Of a stretch of 33,468 bases of DNA, positions 22,004 to 31,242 are shown in pieces (the stretch's first letter is position 1; each line of letters starts with the position of its first letter). Source of the stretch: Leptotrichia trevisanii DSM 22070 (GTDB taxonomy: Bacteria; Fusobacteriota; Fusobacteriia; Fusobacteriales; Leptotrichiaceae); contig NZ_KI519446.1 of NCBI RefSeq assembly GCF_000482505.1, forward strand, positions 1 through 33,468, given 5' to 3'. Under the pieces are notes generated by a model. It was not told the origin of the DNA, did not search any database, and saw only the letters and a list, made by a program, of their open reading frames with translations. Made by a program: the position numbers and the translations under genes.

Positions 22004-23794
22004 ATGAAAAAATTACTATTATTGGGATTAACATTAGCATTATTTTTTACAGTTAATTTGGAAGCAAAGACTAATCGTAAAGTGAACAAACAAGACTCAT
22101 CAGGTTCATTCGAGCTGAATGTTGCCCACATTAACGATCACCATTCACATCTGGAAGAGGAAAAAATGCCTCTTAAATTGAATGGAAAAACTGTTACAGT
22201 GCATATTGGAGGATTGCCAAGAGTGGCACAGGAAATCAAAAATTTTAGACAGAATAACAAAAATACTCTTGTACTGCACGCAGGAGATGCTGTAACAGGA
22301 ACACTTTATTACACATTATTTGAAGGAAAAGCCGATGCTGAGCTTATGAATGCAATAAATTTTGACGTTTACACATTGGGAAATCACGAGTTTGACGATG
22401 GAAACAAATTTTTGAAAGCATTTTTGGATGTTCTAAAAATACCAGTAGTTTCAGCCAATGTTGTGCCTGACAAGGGAAGTATCCTGGAAGGGAAATGGAA
22501 ACCGTATATAATAAAGAATATTGGTGGACAAAAGGTTGGAATTATTGGACTGGATGTTGTGAAAAAGACAAAGGAATCTTCCAGCCCTGGAGATGACATC
22601 AAATTTTTTGATGAAATTGAAACAGCAAGAAAATATGTAAATGAACTACAAAGTAAAGGAATAAATAAAATAATATTATTATCTCATGCGGGATATGAAA
22701 AAAATGTTGAAATTGGACAAAAAGTTGACGGCGTGGATTTGATTATAACAGGAGATACGCATTATCTTTTAGGAAAAGAATTTGAACAATTTGGATTAGT
22801 TCCAGAAGCAGACAGCTACCCTAAAAAAGTAAATTCTCCTAACGGAAACCCGGTTTATATTGCAGAAGCATGGAATTATTCATATCTATTGGGACAAATG
22901 AAGGCAAAATTTGATAAAAATGGAGTAATTACCGAATTAACTCCAACTCCAAAAGTTCTAATTAGCGATGATTTTTTTGAAATAAAAAATGCCGAAGGAA
23001 AGGCAGTTCAGTTGAATCAAAAAGAAAAAGAGGAAATTTTAAATTCAATAAAGAATAATAAAAATATAGTTGCCATTAAAAATGATCCAACTTTAGCAAA
23101 ACTTCTTGAAAGATACCAAAAAGAAAAAACAGAACTTGGAAAACGTACAGTCGGTAAAATTACAGAAGAAATTCTAGGAGGTTCAGACAACAGAGTGCCA
23201 AATGAACATAACAAAGACGGCTCTTTCGCAACAACTCTTGTAGCTGAATCAGTTTTACATAAATTAAGAAATACAGGAACAGGAAACGTTGACTTTGTAA
23301 TCGGAAACGCAGGAAATGTAAGAATTACACTAAATCCTGGTGTATTCACTTATGATCTGGCATATTCATTATTACCGTTCACTTCAAACACAGTATTCAT
23401 AACTGATATTACAGGTGCAGAAGTGAAACAGACATTAGAAGACGCAATTGACTACGTCCTAAATGGAGGATCAACAGGAGCATTTCCTTACGGTGCAGGA
23501 ATCAGATACGAAGCCACAAAAGAAGGAAAACTCGGAACAAGAGTCAAAAAAATAGAAGTATTCGACTTTAAAGCAAACAAATGGGTACCAATCGATGCTA
23601 AAAAATCCTACATGCTAGCCGTAAACTCCTACATCGCCAAAGGAAAAGACGGTTACACAACATTAGGAAAAATCACAGCCCAAAAACGTGGGACAGACAC
23701 TCATTTAAGCGATACAAAAATATTTATTGATTATTTGAAAGAGAAAAAAGAAATAGGAAAACCAAAATCCACAAACGTAATCTTCAAATATTAA
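22004..23794 (+). CDS. Secreted 5'-nucleotidase (UshA/CpdB-type metallophosphatase)
   Basis: This 596-residue exported enzyme probably dephosphorylates nucleotides outside the inner membrane so that nucleosides can be salvaged. Its signal peptide spans about residues 1-21 (cleavage near LEA-KT). The N-terminal dinuclear metallophosphatase domain shows NDHHSH at 44-49, GDA at 94-96, GNHE at 126-129, LLSHAGYE near 220-227 and GDTHYLLG near 243-250. The C-terminal 5'-nucleotidase domain includes GNAGNVR and YSLLPFTSNTV, with the Phe-stacking region typical for nucleoside binding. I start at ATG 22004 because AAGGAGG lies at 21991-21997; a longer reading from 21977 would spoil the signal peptide. 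Substrate range (NAD, AMP or UDP-sugars) is not resolved. Confidence 0.93.
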   Translation: MKKLLLLGLTLALFFTVNLEAKTNRKVNKQDSSGSFELNVAHINDHHSHLEEEKMPLKLNGKTVTVHIGGLPRVAQEIKNFRQNNKNTLVLHAGDAVTGTLYYTLFEGKADAELMNAINFDVYTLGNHEFDDGNKFLKAFLDVLKIPVVSANVVPDKGSILEGKWKPYIIKNIGGQKVGIIGLDVVKKTKESSSPGDDIKFFDEIETARKYVNELQSKGINKIILLSHAGYEKNVEIGQKVDGVDLIITGDTHYLLGKEFEQFGLVPEADSYPKKVNSPNGNPVYIAEAWNYSYLLGQMKAKFDKNGVITELTPTPKVLISDDFFEIKNAEGKAVQLNQKEKEEILNSIKNNKNIVAIKNDPTLAKLLERYQKEKTELGKRTVGKITEEILGGSDNRVPNEHNKDGSFATTLVAESVLHKLRNTGTGNVDFVIGNAGNVRITLNPGVFTYDLAYSLLPFTSNTVFITDITGAEVKQTLEDAIDYVLNGGSTGAFPYGAGIRYEATKEGKLGTRVKKIEVFDFKANKWVPIDAKKSYMLAVNSYIAKGKDGYTTLGKITAQKRGTDTHLSDTKIFIDYLKEKKEIGKPKSTNVIFKY

Positions 23795-24214
23795 TTTTTA
23801 AAAAAATTTGAAAATAAATGATACTTTTATTACAGATTTTTTTGATTAATAAATATTTTTTATTTTATTTAATATTAGTTTTTTTAACGCAGAGGTATCA
23901 GACGCCATACCTCTGCACTCCCGCTTTACGCAAAACTTTCTTATAAAGAAGAAATAAAACTCGATTTTGAACCAAGATTATTTTAACTGAAATAACTGTG
24001 TATAATTTAAAACATATTTCAAAATCTCAAACAGTTATTTTTTCTTTAACGAAATTTTGCTTGATTCATGTTTTAATAAAACTATCTTGTTGTAAATAAA
24101 CTAAAAACATAAAAATTATAAAAAAAATTCATTAATAGCAGTATATTGTGTAAAATAAAAACATTAATTTTAAATATTTATACCAAAGAATTTAGAAAAG
24201 GAGGAGGTAATTTT
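23795..24214. other. Spacer dominated by a structured repeat
   Basis: No gene is supported. The central part is structured repeat copy C (23889-24060). A start at 24146 in frame with the following gene exists but lacks a ribosome binding site, so the region 24146-24214 is treated as leader. Confidence 0.5.
23889..24060 (+). repeat. Structured repeat, copy C
   Basis: The head hairpin is perfect: GCAGAGGTAT (23889-23898) and ATACCTCTGC (23907-23916) around CAGACGCC. After ACTCCCGCTT comes a long interrupted stem: GCAAAA, TTTC, AAAGAA and AATAA on the left (23930-23957) pair with TTATT, TTCTTT, GAAA and TTTTGC on the right (24035-24060). Within it, AACTC and CTCAAACA flank an inner perfect 8-bp stem, GATTTTGA (23963-23970) with TCAAAATC (24019-24026). 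The layout is the same as copy B, with mostly different stem sequences. Confidence 0.8.
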
Positions 24215-24613
24215 ATGAATAAAAAAAATAATAACAGTGATAATATGACACTTAAAGAAGTACAATATTTAATAAAAAGAATAGAAAAAGGAACTCTGGA
24301 TGAAACAAAAGACGATAAGAGTCCTCAGCAGAAAAGAGAAAATGGGCAAAGATTAATTTTAAAATTAATTGAAGAATTTGGGGAACTAGCTGAAAATATT
24401 AGGAAAAATGTGAGATATGATGGGAAAAATATAAAAGGAACTATTGAAGAGGAAGTATTTGACGTTTTTTATTATATTATTGCGATTGCAAATGATTATG
24501 AAATTGATTTGGAAAAGATTTTTTATATAAAGGATGAAGTAAATGAAGTAAAATATGATAGGGAATTTTCGATTTATGAAGCTAGGAACAAATGGAAAAG
24601 TATGAAAAAATAA
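24215..24613 (+). CDS. MazG-like nucleotide pyrophosphohydrolase
   Basis: This 132-residue cytoplasmic all-alpha NTP pyrophosphohydrolase hydrolyses nucleoside triphosphates to monophosphates and pyrophosphate, for house-cleaning or alarmone control. The family's E-x-x-E helix is EEFGELAE at 53-60 and its partner E-x-x-D is EEEVFDVFYY at 78-87; these acidic residues hold the magnesium ions. I chose ATG 24215 because GGAGGAGG stands just upstream; a longer reading from 24146 has no site. It lies between two nucleotidase-type genes on the same strand, which suggests a local theme of nucleotide turnover. The exact substrate is open. Confidence 0.85.
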   Translation: MNKKNNNSDNMTLKEVQYLIKRIEKGTLDETKDDKSPQQKRENGQRLILKLIEEFGELAENIRKNVRYDGKNIKGTIEEEVFDVFYYIIAIANDYEIDLEKIFYIKDEVNEVKYDREFSIYEARNKWKSMKK

Positions 24614-24730
24614 TTTTATGAAACAGGAATATTTGTTTAAATAAACATTTTATTTATTTTTTTTGAAAAAACTTGAATATGATAAAAAAATTTTAAATAT
24701 GGAAAATAAAAAAAGAAAAGGAAATATAAA

Positions 24731-26386
24731 ATGACAGCAAAAAATACGAATACTTCTTTTAAAAAAAAGGAAGTAAGTATAAAAATATTGGGAACAAGCG
24801 ATGTTCATGGAAGGGTGCTTGCATGGAACTATGCGGCTGATGAAGAGGATAAGTCGGGTTCTTATGCACAGATTTCGACATTGGTGAAAAAAATTAGAAA
24901 AAAGAATAAAAATGTGATTTTGGTTGAAGTTGGGGATGCAATTCAGGACAACTGGATAGAAAAGTTTGCGATGACACCGAAACATCCTATTCCAGAAATA
25001 TTAAATTACATGGGTTATGATATTTTTGTACCAGGAAATCACGAGTTTAACTTTGGAATGCCAACTTTATCGAATATCTTGCGAGATATGAAATTTAAAA
25101 AACTGACTGCCAATTTGTATTACAATGAAAATGCTGAAAACGACACTAATTTTTCAAAAGATAAAAGCAGATACCTGGACGCAACTACAATTATTGAAAA
25201 GGATGGTGTGAAAATAGGAATTATCGGGCTATCTACACCAATGTCAGCACAATTTGAAGAAGATACCGGCTATCTGAACGACTTTTATTTTGTATCGCCT
25301 GTAAAAGAAACTCAAAGACAAATAAAAAAACTGAAAGAGGAAGGGGCAAATGCTATTGTCGTCGTGGCTCATATGGGAATTGAAAATGAGAACGGTATCC
25401 CCGAAACAGGAGTTAAGGACTTGGCAAATGCCGTGCCTGAAATCGATGTGATTGTCGCAGGACATATGCACCAGAACATACAAAAAGAAATAATTAACGG
25501 CGTTCTTATTACAGAACCTCACAGATATGGAACTGTTATTTCAGAAGTAGACTTAAAATTTGAGGTTATTGGCGAAAACATAAAATTGATAAGCAAGGAT
25601 TCTACGACTATTCCCGTTAAAAATGAAAAACCTGACAAAAAAATTGAAGAAATTTATAAACCGTTCCATCGTAGACTTTGTACCATCGCAAATGAAGAAA
25701 TTGGAGAAACTTTAAATGATATGATTCCAAAGGAAAAACATCACGGTGTATCAGCTGCGTTTGGAAAAGATACAGGAATGTCCTCGTTCATAACGGATGT
25801 GGAACTTTATTACAGCGGCGCTGACGTTGTTTCATTTGCATATAACTATGAAAATGTAAAACTGGACAAAGGAAAAATCAGGAGAAAAGATATAGTTTAC
25901 AACTACCGTTATACAGGCGGAGATGTTACAATCTACGAAATGACTGGAAAACAGCTAAAAGACTATATGGAATGGGCTGCTGACTATTTTGACACAATTC
26001 AGGCTGGCGATACTGAATATCGTTACAATCCAGAACGTGCCAATGGAAAATACGTTACTTTTGATATTTTTGGAGGAGTGAAGTACAAAATCGACTTGAG
26101 AAACGAAAAAGGCAGTAAAATTACCAATCTGATGTTGAAAAATGGAACAAAAATAACTCCTGAGATGAAGCTGAAAGTTGGAATGAATGCTTATAGATTT
26201 GAACAATTAGCTAGAAAAGGCGGTATTTTCGATGGACAGGAAATACCAGTATTGTGGGCATCTAAAGAAGCAATCGGAAATATAAAGGGAACTATTCAGA
26301 ATATGATGATTGATTATATCCGAAATGTAAAAAATGGTGTAATAGAAGGAAAGAGCCATAATAACTGGGAAATAATCGGATTATAA
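24731..26386 (+). CDS. 5'-nucleotidase/cyclic-nucleotide phosphodiesterase-type metallophosphatase without signal peptide
   Basis: This 551-residue protein is related to the secreted nucleotidase upstream, with the same two-domain plan. The metallophosphatase motifs are TSDVHG at 22-27, GDA at 68-70, GNHE at 102-105, VVAHMGIE near 215-222 and AGHMHQN near 243-249. The C-terminal domain has YNYRYTGGDVTIYEMTG near 390-406 and resembles CpdB/YfkN-like enzymes. Unlike those, the chain begins MTAKNTNTSFKKK with no hydrophobic core, so it appears cytoplasmic. The ribosome binding site AAAAGGAAA supports this start, and no upstream ATG would add a signal peptide. A paralogue of the first exported protein follows after 57 bases, possibly in the same transcript. 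Confidence 0.88.
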   Translation: MTAKNTNTSFKKKEVSIKILGTSDVHGRVLAWNYAADEEDKSGSYAQISTLVKKIRKKNKNVILVEVGDAIQDNWIEKFAMTPKHPIPEILNYMGYDIFVPGNHEFNFGMPTLSNILRDMKFKKLTANLYYNENAENDTNFSKDKSRYLDATTIIEKDGVKIGIIGLSTPMSAQFEEDTGYLNDFYFVSPVKETQRQIKKLKEEGANAIVVVAHMGIENENGIPETGVKDLANAVPEIDVIVAGHMHQNIQKEIINGVLITEPHRYGTVISEVDLKFEVIGENIKLISKDSTTIPVKNEKPDKKIEEIYKPFHRRLCTIANEEIGETLNDMIPKEKHHGVSAAFGKDTGMSSFITDVELYYSGADVVSFAYNYENVKLDKGKIRRKDIVYNYRYTGGDVTIYEMTGKQLKDYMEWAADYFDTIQAGDTEYRYNPERANGKYVTFDIFGGVKYKIDLRNEKGSKITNLMLKNGTKITPEMKLKVGMNAYRFEQLARKGGIFDGQEIPVLWASKEAIGNIKGTIQNMMIDYIRNVKNGVIEGKSHNNWEIIGL

Positions 26387-26443
26387 TTTTGATTTGTTGT
26401 AAAAAATTAAAATATAAAAATATAAAAAAATGGAGAGTGATTT

Positions 26444-27322
26444 ATGAAAAAATTAACAATAATATTTTTATTATTGAACAGTTTAAGTTTTACTTATACA
26501 AGAAGAGAGCAGATTCAGGAAAATCTTGCAAAAATTGGGATAAAGCAGTCAATAATTGATGAAACACAAAAAATTGATTACGAAATAAGAGATATTGTGT
26601 CTTTTGGAAATGATGAAACTGTAATTGGGGAAAAATTGAATAAACTGCTTGCCATCTTGAAAAAAGATGAGCGAAATTACATCGTATCAGAAGACATCAT
26701 TACAATTTATGAATCAAAAATCGGAAAAGATTATGAAAAATACTTAGATTTATTTACAAAATACACTCCTTACGATTATGAAAAACTGTTTGCAAAAATG
26801 GTATATTATCGTGGAACGGGAAAAAAAGATAAAAGTGACAATTATTATAAGGAAATAGAAAGAAAATATAGTAATACTCCCATTATGGAAATTATAAAAA
26901 TTTATAACACAGCAAATGAAAACGATAGACAAGTTCAAACAAAAAAGGTTTTAAATTTATTAAAAAGCGAAGAGGTAAAAAGACAGGTTGGAATGACAGA
27001 TGAAGAAGTTCATTCGATGAATTTAACTTATACTTTGGCACAAGTGAGAAAATATTACAACAATGGTGAAATTGAAAAATCAGTTTCAGAATATATAAAC
27101 AACGTTGCAAATGCTAGTGTATCAAATGAAGTCCGTGATTACAACCGTCGAAAAGAAACATTGCTGCTATTAAACGCTTTGATGGTTAATGAAGAAATTA
27201 CAAATAAAAAGTTACGTGAACAAAATAAGCAGAAATTGGAAAACACTTATATTTCTAAAGAAATAAAAAAAGCAACTGTAAAAGATGCCAATTATTTGGA
27301 TAAGTATTTGAATGAAATGTAA
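26444..27322 (+). CDS. Exported helical protein of unknown function (paralogue B)
   Basis: This 292-residue protein is homologous along its length to the protein at 263-1138. It starts with a Sec-type hydrophobic segment (about residues 5-18); the cleavage site is unclear because no small-residue AxA motif stands out. Conserved with its paralogue are NYIV near 78, KY-D-F-K-P-DYE near 99-112, M(T/S)DEE near 189, and the block NN-A-S-SNEV-YNRRKE near 224-240. The fold is probably helical and TPR-like. GGAG precedes the ATG. It lies 57 bases after the signal-less nucleotidase, with no terminator between, so co-transcription is likely. I recognise no named family. Confidence 0.7.
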   Translation: MKKLTIIFLLLNSLSFTYTRREQIQENLAKIGIKQSIIDETQKIDYEIRDIVSFGNDETVIGEKLNKLLAILKKDERNYIVSEDIITIYESKIGKDYEKYLDLFTKYTPYDYEKLFAKMVYYRGTGKKDKSDNYYKEIERKYSNTPIMEIIKIYNTANENDRQVQTKKVLNLLKSEEVKRQVGMTDEEVHSMNLTYTLAQVRKYYNNGEIEKSVSEYINNVANASVSNEVRDYNRRKETLLLLNALMVNEEITNKKLREQNKQKLENTYISKEIKKATVKDANYLDKYLNEM

Positions 27323-27472
27323 AAGAATTGAAAAATTTAGTAAATATGTCAAAAAATATGAAAGCCAAGACTGGTATATTCAGATTTTTTAGGTAAAAAT
27401 TATAAAAAAAGACAAACTTATGTAAATTTAACAGAATTTGATAAAAATTTTTTAAAAAATAAAAATTTTGTT

Positions 27473-27501
27473 TTGAAAATAAGCAAACATTGTGGTATAA
27501 T
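27473..27501 (+). promoter_or_regulatory. Promoter of the enolase gene
   Basis: TTGAAA (27473-27478) and TATAAT (27496-27501) are 17 bases apart, and the -10 is extended by TGG. The enolase ATG lies about 48 bases downstream. Confidence 0.75.
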
Positions 27502-27542
27502 TAATTCAAGAAATATACAATTAAATAAATTTATGGAGGTAA

Positions 27543-28859
<1,317 letters not shown>

Positions 28860-28890
28860 TAATACATAAAATTAATAAAAGTTAAAAGTT

Positions 28891-28940
28891 AAAAATGTCT
28901 CTTTTGAAGGTAATAAATTACATTTAGAAGAGATGTTTTT
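28891..28940 (+). terminator. Terminator after enolase
   Basis: AAAAATGTCTCTTTT (28891-28905) pairs with AGAAGAGATGTTTTT (28926-28940) over 15 positions, three of them G-U, ending in five T. It lies just upstream of the promoter of the next gene. Confidence 0.75.
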
Positions 28941-28949
28941 AAATAAAAA

Positions 28950-28978
28950 TTGACAATTATTAACAAATGATATATAAT
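28950..28978 (+). promoter_or_regulatory. Perfect-consensus promoter of the FadA-like adhesin genes
   Basis: TTGACA (28950-28955) and TATAAT (28973-28978) are separated by exactly 17 bases, a full sigma-70 consensus. It implies very strong transcription of the adhesin pair. Confidence 0.9.
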
Positions 28979-29022
28979 ATAAAAGATAATTAAAACCGAT
29001 AACTAATTTAGGAGGCAAAATA

Positions 29023-29430
29023 ATGAAAAAAGTTGGAATTTTATTTGTACTTTTGAGTGCTTTATCATTCTCAGCTGCTTCTTCAAAATCTTCAAAAACA
29101 ACAACAAACCAAACAGTAACTGGTAGATTTAATCAACTTGAAGCAGAATACGAAAGATTAGTAAACATGGAAAATCAAGAGTATAGTAAATTAAAAGCAA
29201 ATGCTGAAGCAGCATCTAACAAATTAGCAGAAAAAGAAGCTCAAAAAGCTCAAATCGAAGAAAGAATTGCTAAAATTGAAGCAGCAGCAGATTCAAAAGC
29301 ATTTAAAGCTCAATATTCTGAGTTAGCAAAACAATACAAAGCTGTAGTTAAAGCATTGGATTCAGAAATCAAATCTTTAAGTACAACTGTTGAAAACTTT
29401 GCAGCTATAGAAGCATTAAAAGGTAATTAA
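29023..29430 (+). CDS. FadA-family small adhesin, first copy
   Basis: This 135-residue exported helical protein resembles the FadA adhesins of fusobacteria, which form antiparallel helical hairpins and polymerise into surface filaments that bind host cells or other bacteria. A signal peptide spans about residues 1-19 (SFSAAS). The mature part is heptad-rich: RFNQLEAEYERLVNMENQEY, then an Ala-rich stretch with LAEKEAQKAQIEERIAKIEA, and a C-terminal helix ending in ENFAAIEALKGN, matching the family's closing pattern. AGGAGG precedes the ATG and a consensus promoter lies 45 bases upstream. A second FadA-like gene follows 80 bases downstream with no terminator between. Its role in adhesion is inferred from the family. 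Confidence 0.85.
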   Translation: MKKVGILFVLLSALSFSAASSKSSKTTTNQTVTGRFNQLEAEYERLVNMENQEYSKLKANAEAASNKLAEKEAQKAQIEERIAKIEAAADSKAFKAQYSELAKQYKAVVKALDSEIKSLSTTVENFAAIEALKGN

Positions 29431-29447
29431 TCAAAATTAAATTAACG

Positions 29448-29513
29448 AAAGGAGATACGGGAAGTCAAAAATAAAATTAAAAAGTTTTATTTTATTCTCG
29501 TGTATGAAAAATG
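29448..29513 (+). promoter_or_regulatory. Shine-Dalgarno, intervening hairpin and start codon of the second FadA-like gene
   Basis: AAAGGAG (29448-29454) is 56 bases from the ATG (29511-29513), far too distant to work in linear form. The bases between form a hairpin: 29455-29463 pairs with 29495-29503 (nine pairs, two of them G-U) and 29468-29476 with 29485-29493 (nine pairs), with an eight-base loop. When folded, only seven bases (29504-29510) separate the end of AAAGGAG from the ATG, the usual spacing. No other ribosome binding site is next to the ATG. Confidence 0.65.
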
Positions 29514-29924
29514 AAAAAGAAATTAGCAGTATTATTAGGAGTTTTAGTATTAAGTAGCGTTTCATTCGCAGCTCCAAAAGCAAAAGCGGCAGCTAAACCT
29601 GCAGCAGGTGGATCAATTGAAAGCAGCCTAAGCAATTTAGAAAACCAATTAGTAAAATTACAACAAATGGAAGATGCAAAATTCAGAGAACAAGAAGCTC
29701 AAGCAAATGCAGCAGCTCAAAGATTAAGCAACTACACAGCAATGCAAGCTAAAATTGACGAAAGAATTGCTGAAATTGAAGCAAACGTTGATACAAGCAT
29801 TTTTGGAAAAGAATTCAAAGCAAAAGTTACTGAATACAAAAACTTAAGAAACCAATTAGACAAAGAAATCGCTAAAGAACAACAAGTTCTTGACAACTTT
29901 GAATTAATTAAATCTTTAAGATAG
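29511..29924 (+). CDS. FadA-family small adhesin, second copy
   Basis: This 137-residue exported helical protein is closer to classical FadA than the first copy. A signal peptide covers about residues 1-20 (SVSFAA). After an Ala/Lys-rich linker come SSLSNLENQLVKLQQMEDAK, an EQEAQANAAAQRLSNY stretch, IDERIAEIEANVD and the end LDNFELIKSLR. The two helices and the central turn fit the FadA hairpin. It has no ordinary ribosome binding site immediately upstream; a hairpin appears to bridge a distant one (see 29448-29513). An out-of-frame ATG at 29504 gives only a short peptide. It shares the consensus promoter of the first copy and ends at a strong terminator. Confidence 0.88.
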   Translation: MKKKLAVLLGVLVLSSVSFAAPKAKAAAKPAAGGSIESSLSNLENQLVKLQQMEDAKFREQEAQANAAAQRLSNYTAMQAKIDERIAEIEANVDTSIFGKEFKAKVTEYKNLRNQLDKEIAKEQQVLDNFELIKSLR

Positions 29925-30252
29925 TAATTAAATTTAATATAAAAAAGGTGCTTTTACAAGTTATTTGGAAAGGCATTTTTTTTATGTCTAATTTTTGATT
30001 TTTGAGATATACTAAAAATTCTCAAAAAAGTAAGAACTTAAATAATTTTAATGCTCTAATAAATATAGATTTATATTCTGAAATGGGGATTATAATAATT
30101 CTATTTTAATCTTGGAGCAAAAAATTTTGAAAAATATTGAAATAGAGATACAATATAATTCCAATTTTAAAGTATTTTTTCTATACTATATTTATACTAA
30201 AAAAATAATATAGCTGTTTACCAATCAAATTAAAAGGAGATATGTAATAAAT
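29925..30252. other. Spacer between adhesin genes and the EamA transporter
   Basis: It holds the adhesin terminator (29941-29983) and the ribosome binding site of the next gene. -10-like sequences (TATAAT 30154-30159 and TATACT 30182-30187) are present, but no -35 at correct spacing is seen. No gene is supported. Confidence 0.4.
29941..29983 (+). terminator. Terminator after the FadA-like adhesin genes
   Basis: AAAAAAGGTGCTTTTACAA (29941-29959) pairs with TTGGAAAGGCATTTTTTTT (29965-29983) over 19 positions with three G-U pairs and one mismatch, around a five-base loop, ending in eight T. Confidence 0.85.
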
Positions 30253-31143
30253 ATGCAAACACAAAAAAAATTACATGGAATGCTGCTGGCCAGTTTAGCT
30301 TCTAGTCTATGGGCTATTTCAGGAATTTCCGGGGAAATTCTTTTTAAAAAATTTAATTTTTCATCAGACTGGCTCGTTTCAACAAGGACATTAATTTCTG
30401 GAATATTGCTATTTGCAATTGTTATTTTTATTGAAAAAAAATCTGTCTTAAAGCCATTAAAAAATAAAAAGGATTGTCTTGGAATAATTTTATTTGGAAC
30501 AGCGGGAATGTACTTGGTTCAATATACATATTTTAAAACAATTGAGTTAAGTAATGTTTCATTTGCCACAATTTTACAGTTTACTGCACCATTTTTTATA
30601 TTCGTTTATGAGTCTGCAAAAAATAGAAAATTGCCATCTGTTTCAACTATAATTCTATTATTTATGACAATTTTAGGAGTTGTATTTATAGCAACAAAAG
30701 GGAATTTCTCAAATTTATCTGTTTCAATGGAAGCATTGGTATTTGGACTTGTATCAGCTATTATGATAGCCTTCTATTCAACATATCCAAAAAAACTTCT
30801 GAAAAAATATGGAAGTATAACAGTAGTTGGCTGGGGAATGATAGTTGGGAGCATAATTTCAAATATTATTCATCCAATTTGGAAAATTGAAGGTAATGTA
30901 AATGCAAAATCAATTATTCAAGTGATAATTGTTGTAATTCTGGGAACTTCCATAGCCTATTTAATTTACATCGCAAGCCTGAATTACATTTCATCTTCCC
31001 TTGCAGGAATTTTAACAGCCTTTGAGCCTGTACTTGCTGCTATATTATCTGTAATTATTTTTGGATTAAAATTCTCATCTGTTGAAATAGTTGGTTTTGT
31101 GCTAGTTTTTGTTTCAATATTTATTTTAGAAAAAAGATTGTAA
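30253..31143 (+). CDS. EamA/DMT-superfamily transporter (RhaT/YdcZ-type permease)
   Basis: This 296-residue inner-membrane protein has ten hydrophobic helices in two repeated halves (about 10-140 and 155-290), as in drug/metabolite transporters of the EamA type. The first half contains SSLWAISGISGEILFKK near 16-32 and ALQ-like FATILQFTAPFFIF near 104-117; the second half ends in ILTAFEPVLAAILSVIIFG near 256-274, the usual EamA signature near helix 9. Substrates range from amino acids to nucleotide sugars; none can be assigned. GGAG at 30236-30239 is 13 bases from this ATG, rather far, because an ATG-TAA pair lies between them. Confidence 0.9.
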   Translation: MQTQKKLHGMLLASLASSLWAISGISGEILFKKFNFSSDWLVSTRTLISGILLFAIVIFIEKKSVLKPLKNKKDCLGIILFGTAGMYLVQYTYFKTIELSNVSFATILQFTAPFFIFVYESAKNRKLPSVSTIILLFMTILGVVFIATKGNFSNLSVSMEALVFGLVSAIMIAFYSTYPKKLLKKYGSITVVGWGMIVGSIISNIIHPIWKIEGNVNAKSIIQVIIVVILGTSIAYLIYIASLNYISSSLAGILTAFEPVLAAILSVIIFGLKFSSVEIVGFVLVFVSIFILEKRL

Positions 31144-31242
31144 AATTTTTTCAAAATTTTCTGTAATTTTTTAAATTTTCTCATTTTTCTTTAATGTTAG
31201 TGTGATACTATTAATTAACAAAAATGAAAAGAGGTATTTAAA

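Noticed and set aside
24146-24214. N-terminal extension of the MazG-like protein from an upstream ATG
   Set aside because: No ribosome binding site precedes that ATG, while GGAGGAGG stands directly before ATG 24215, where the family-like sequence begins.
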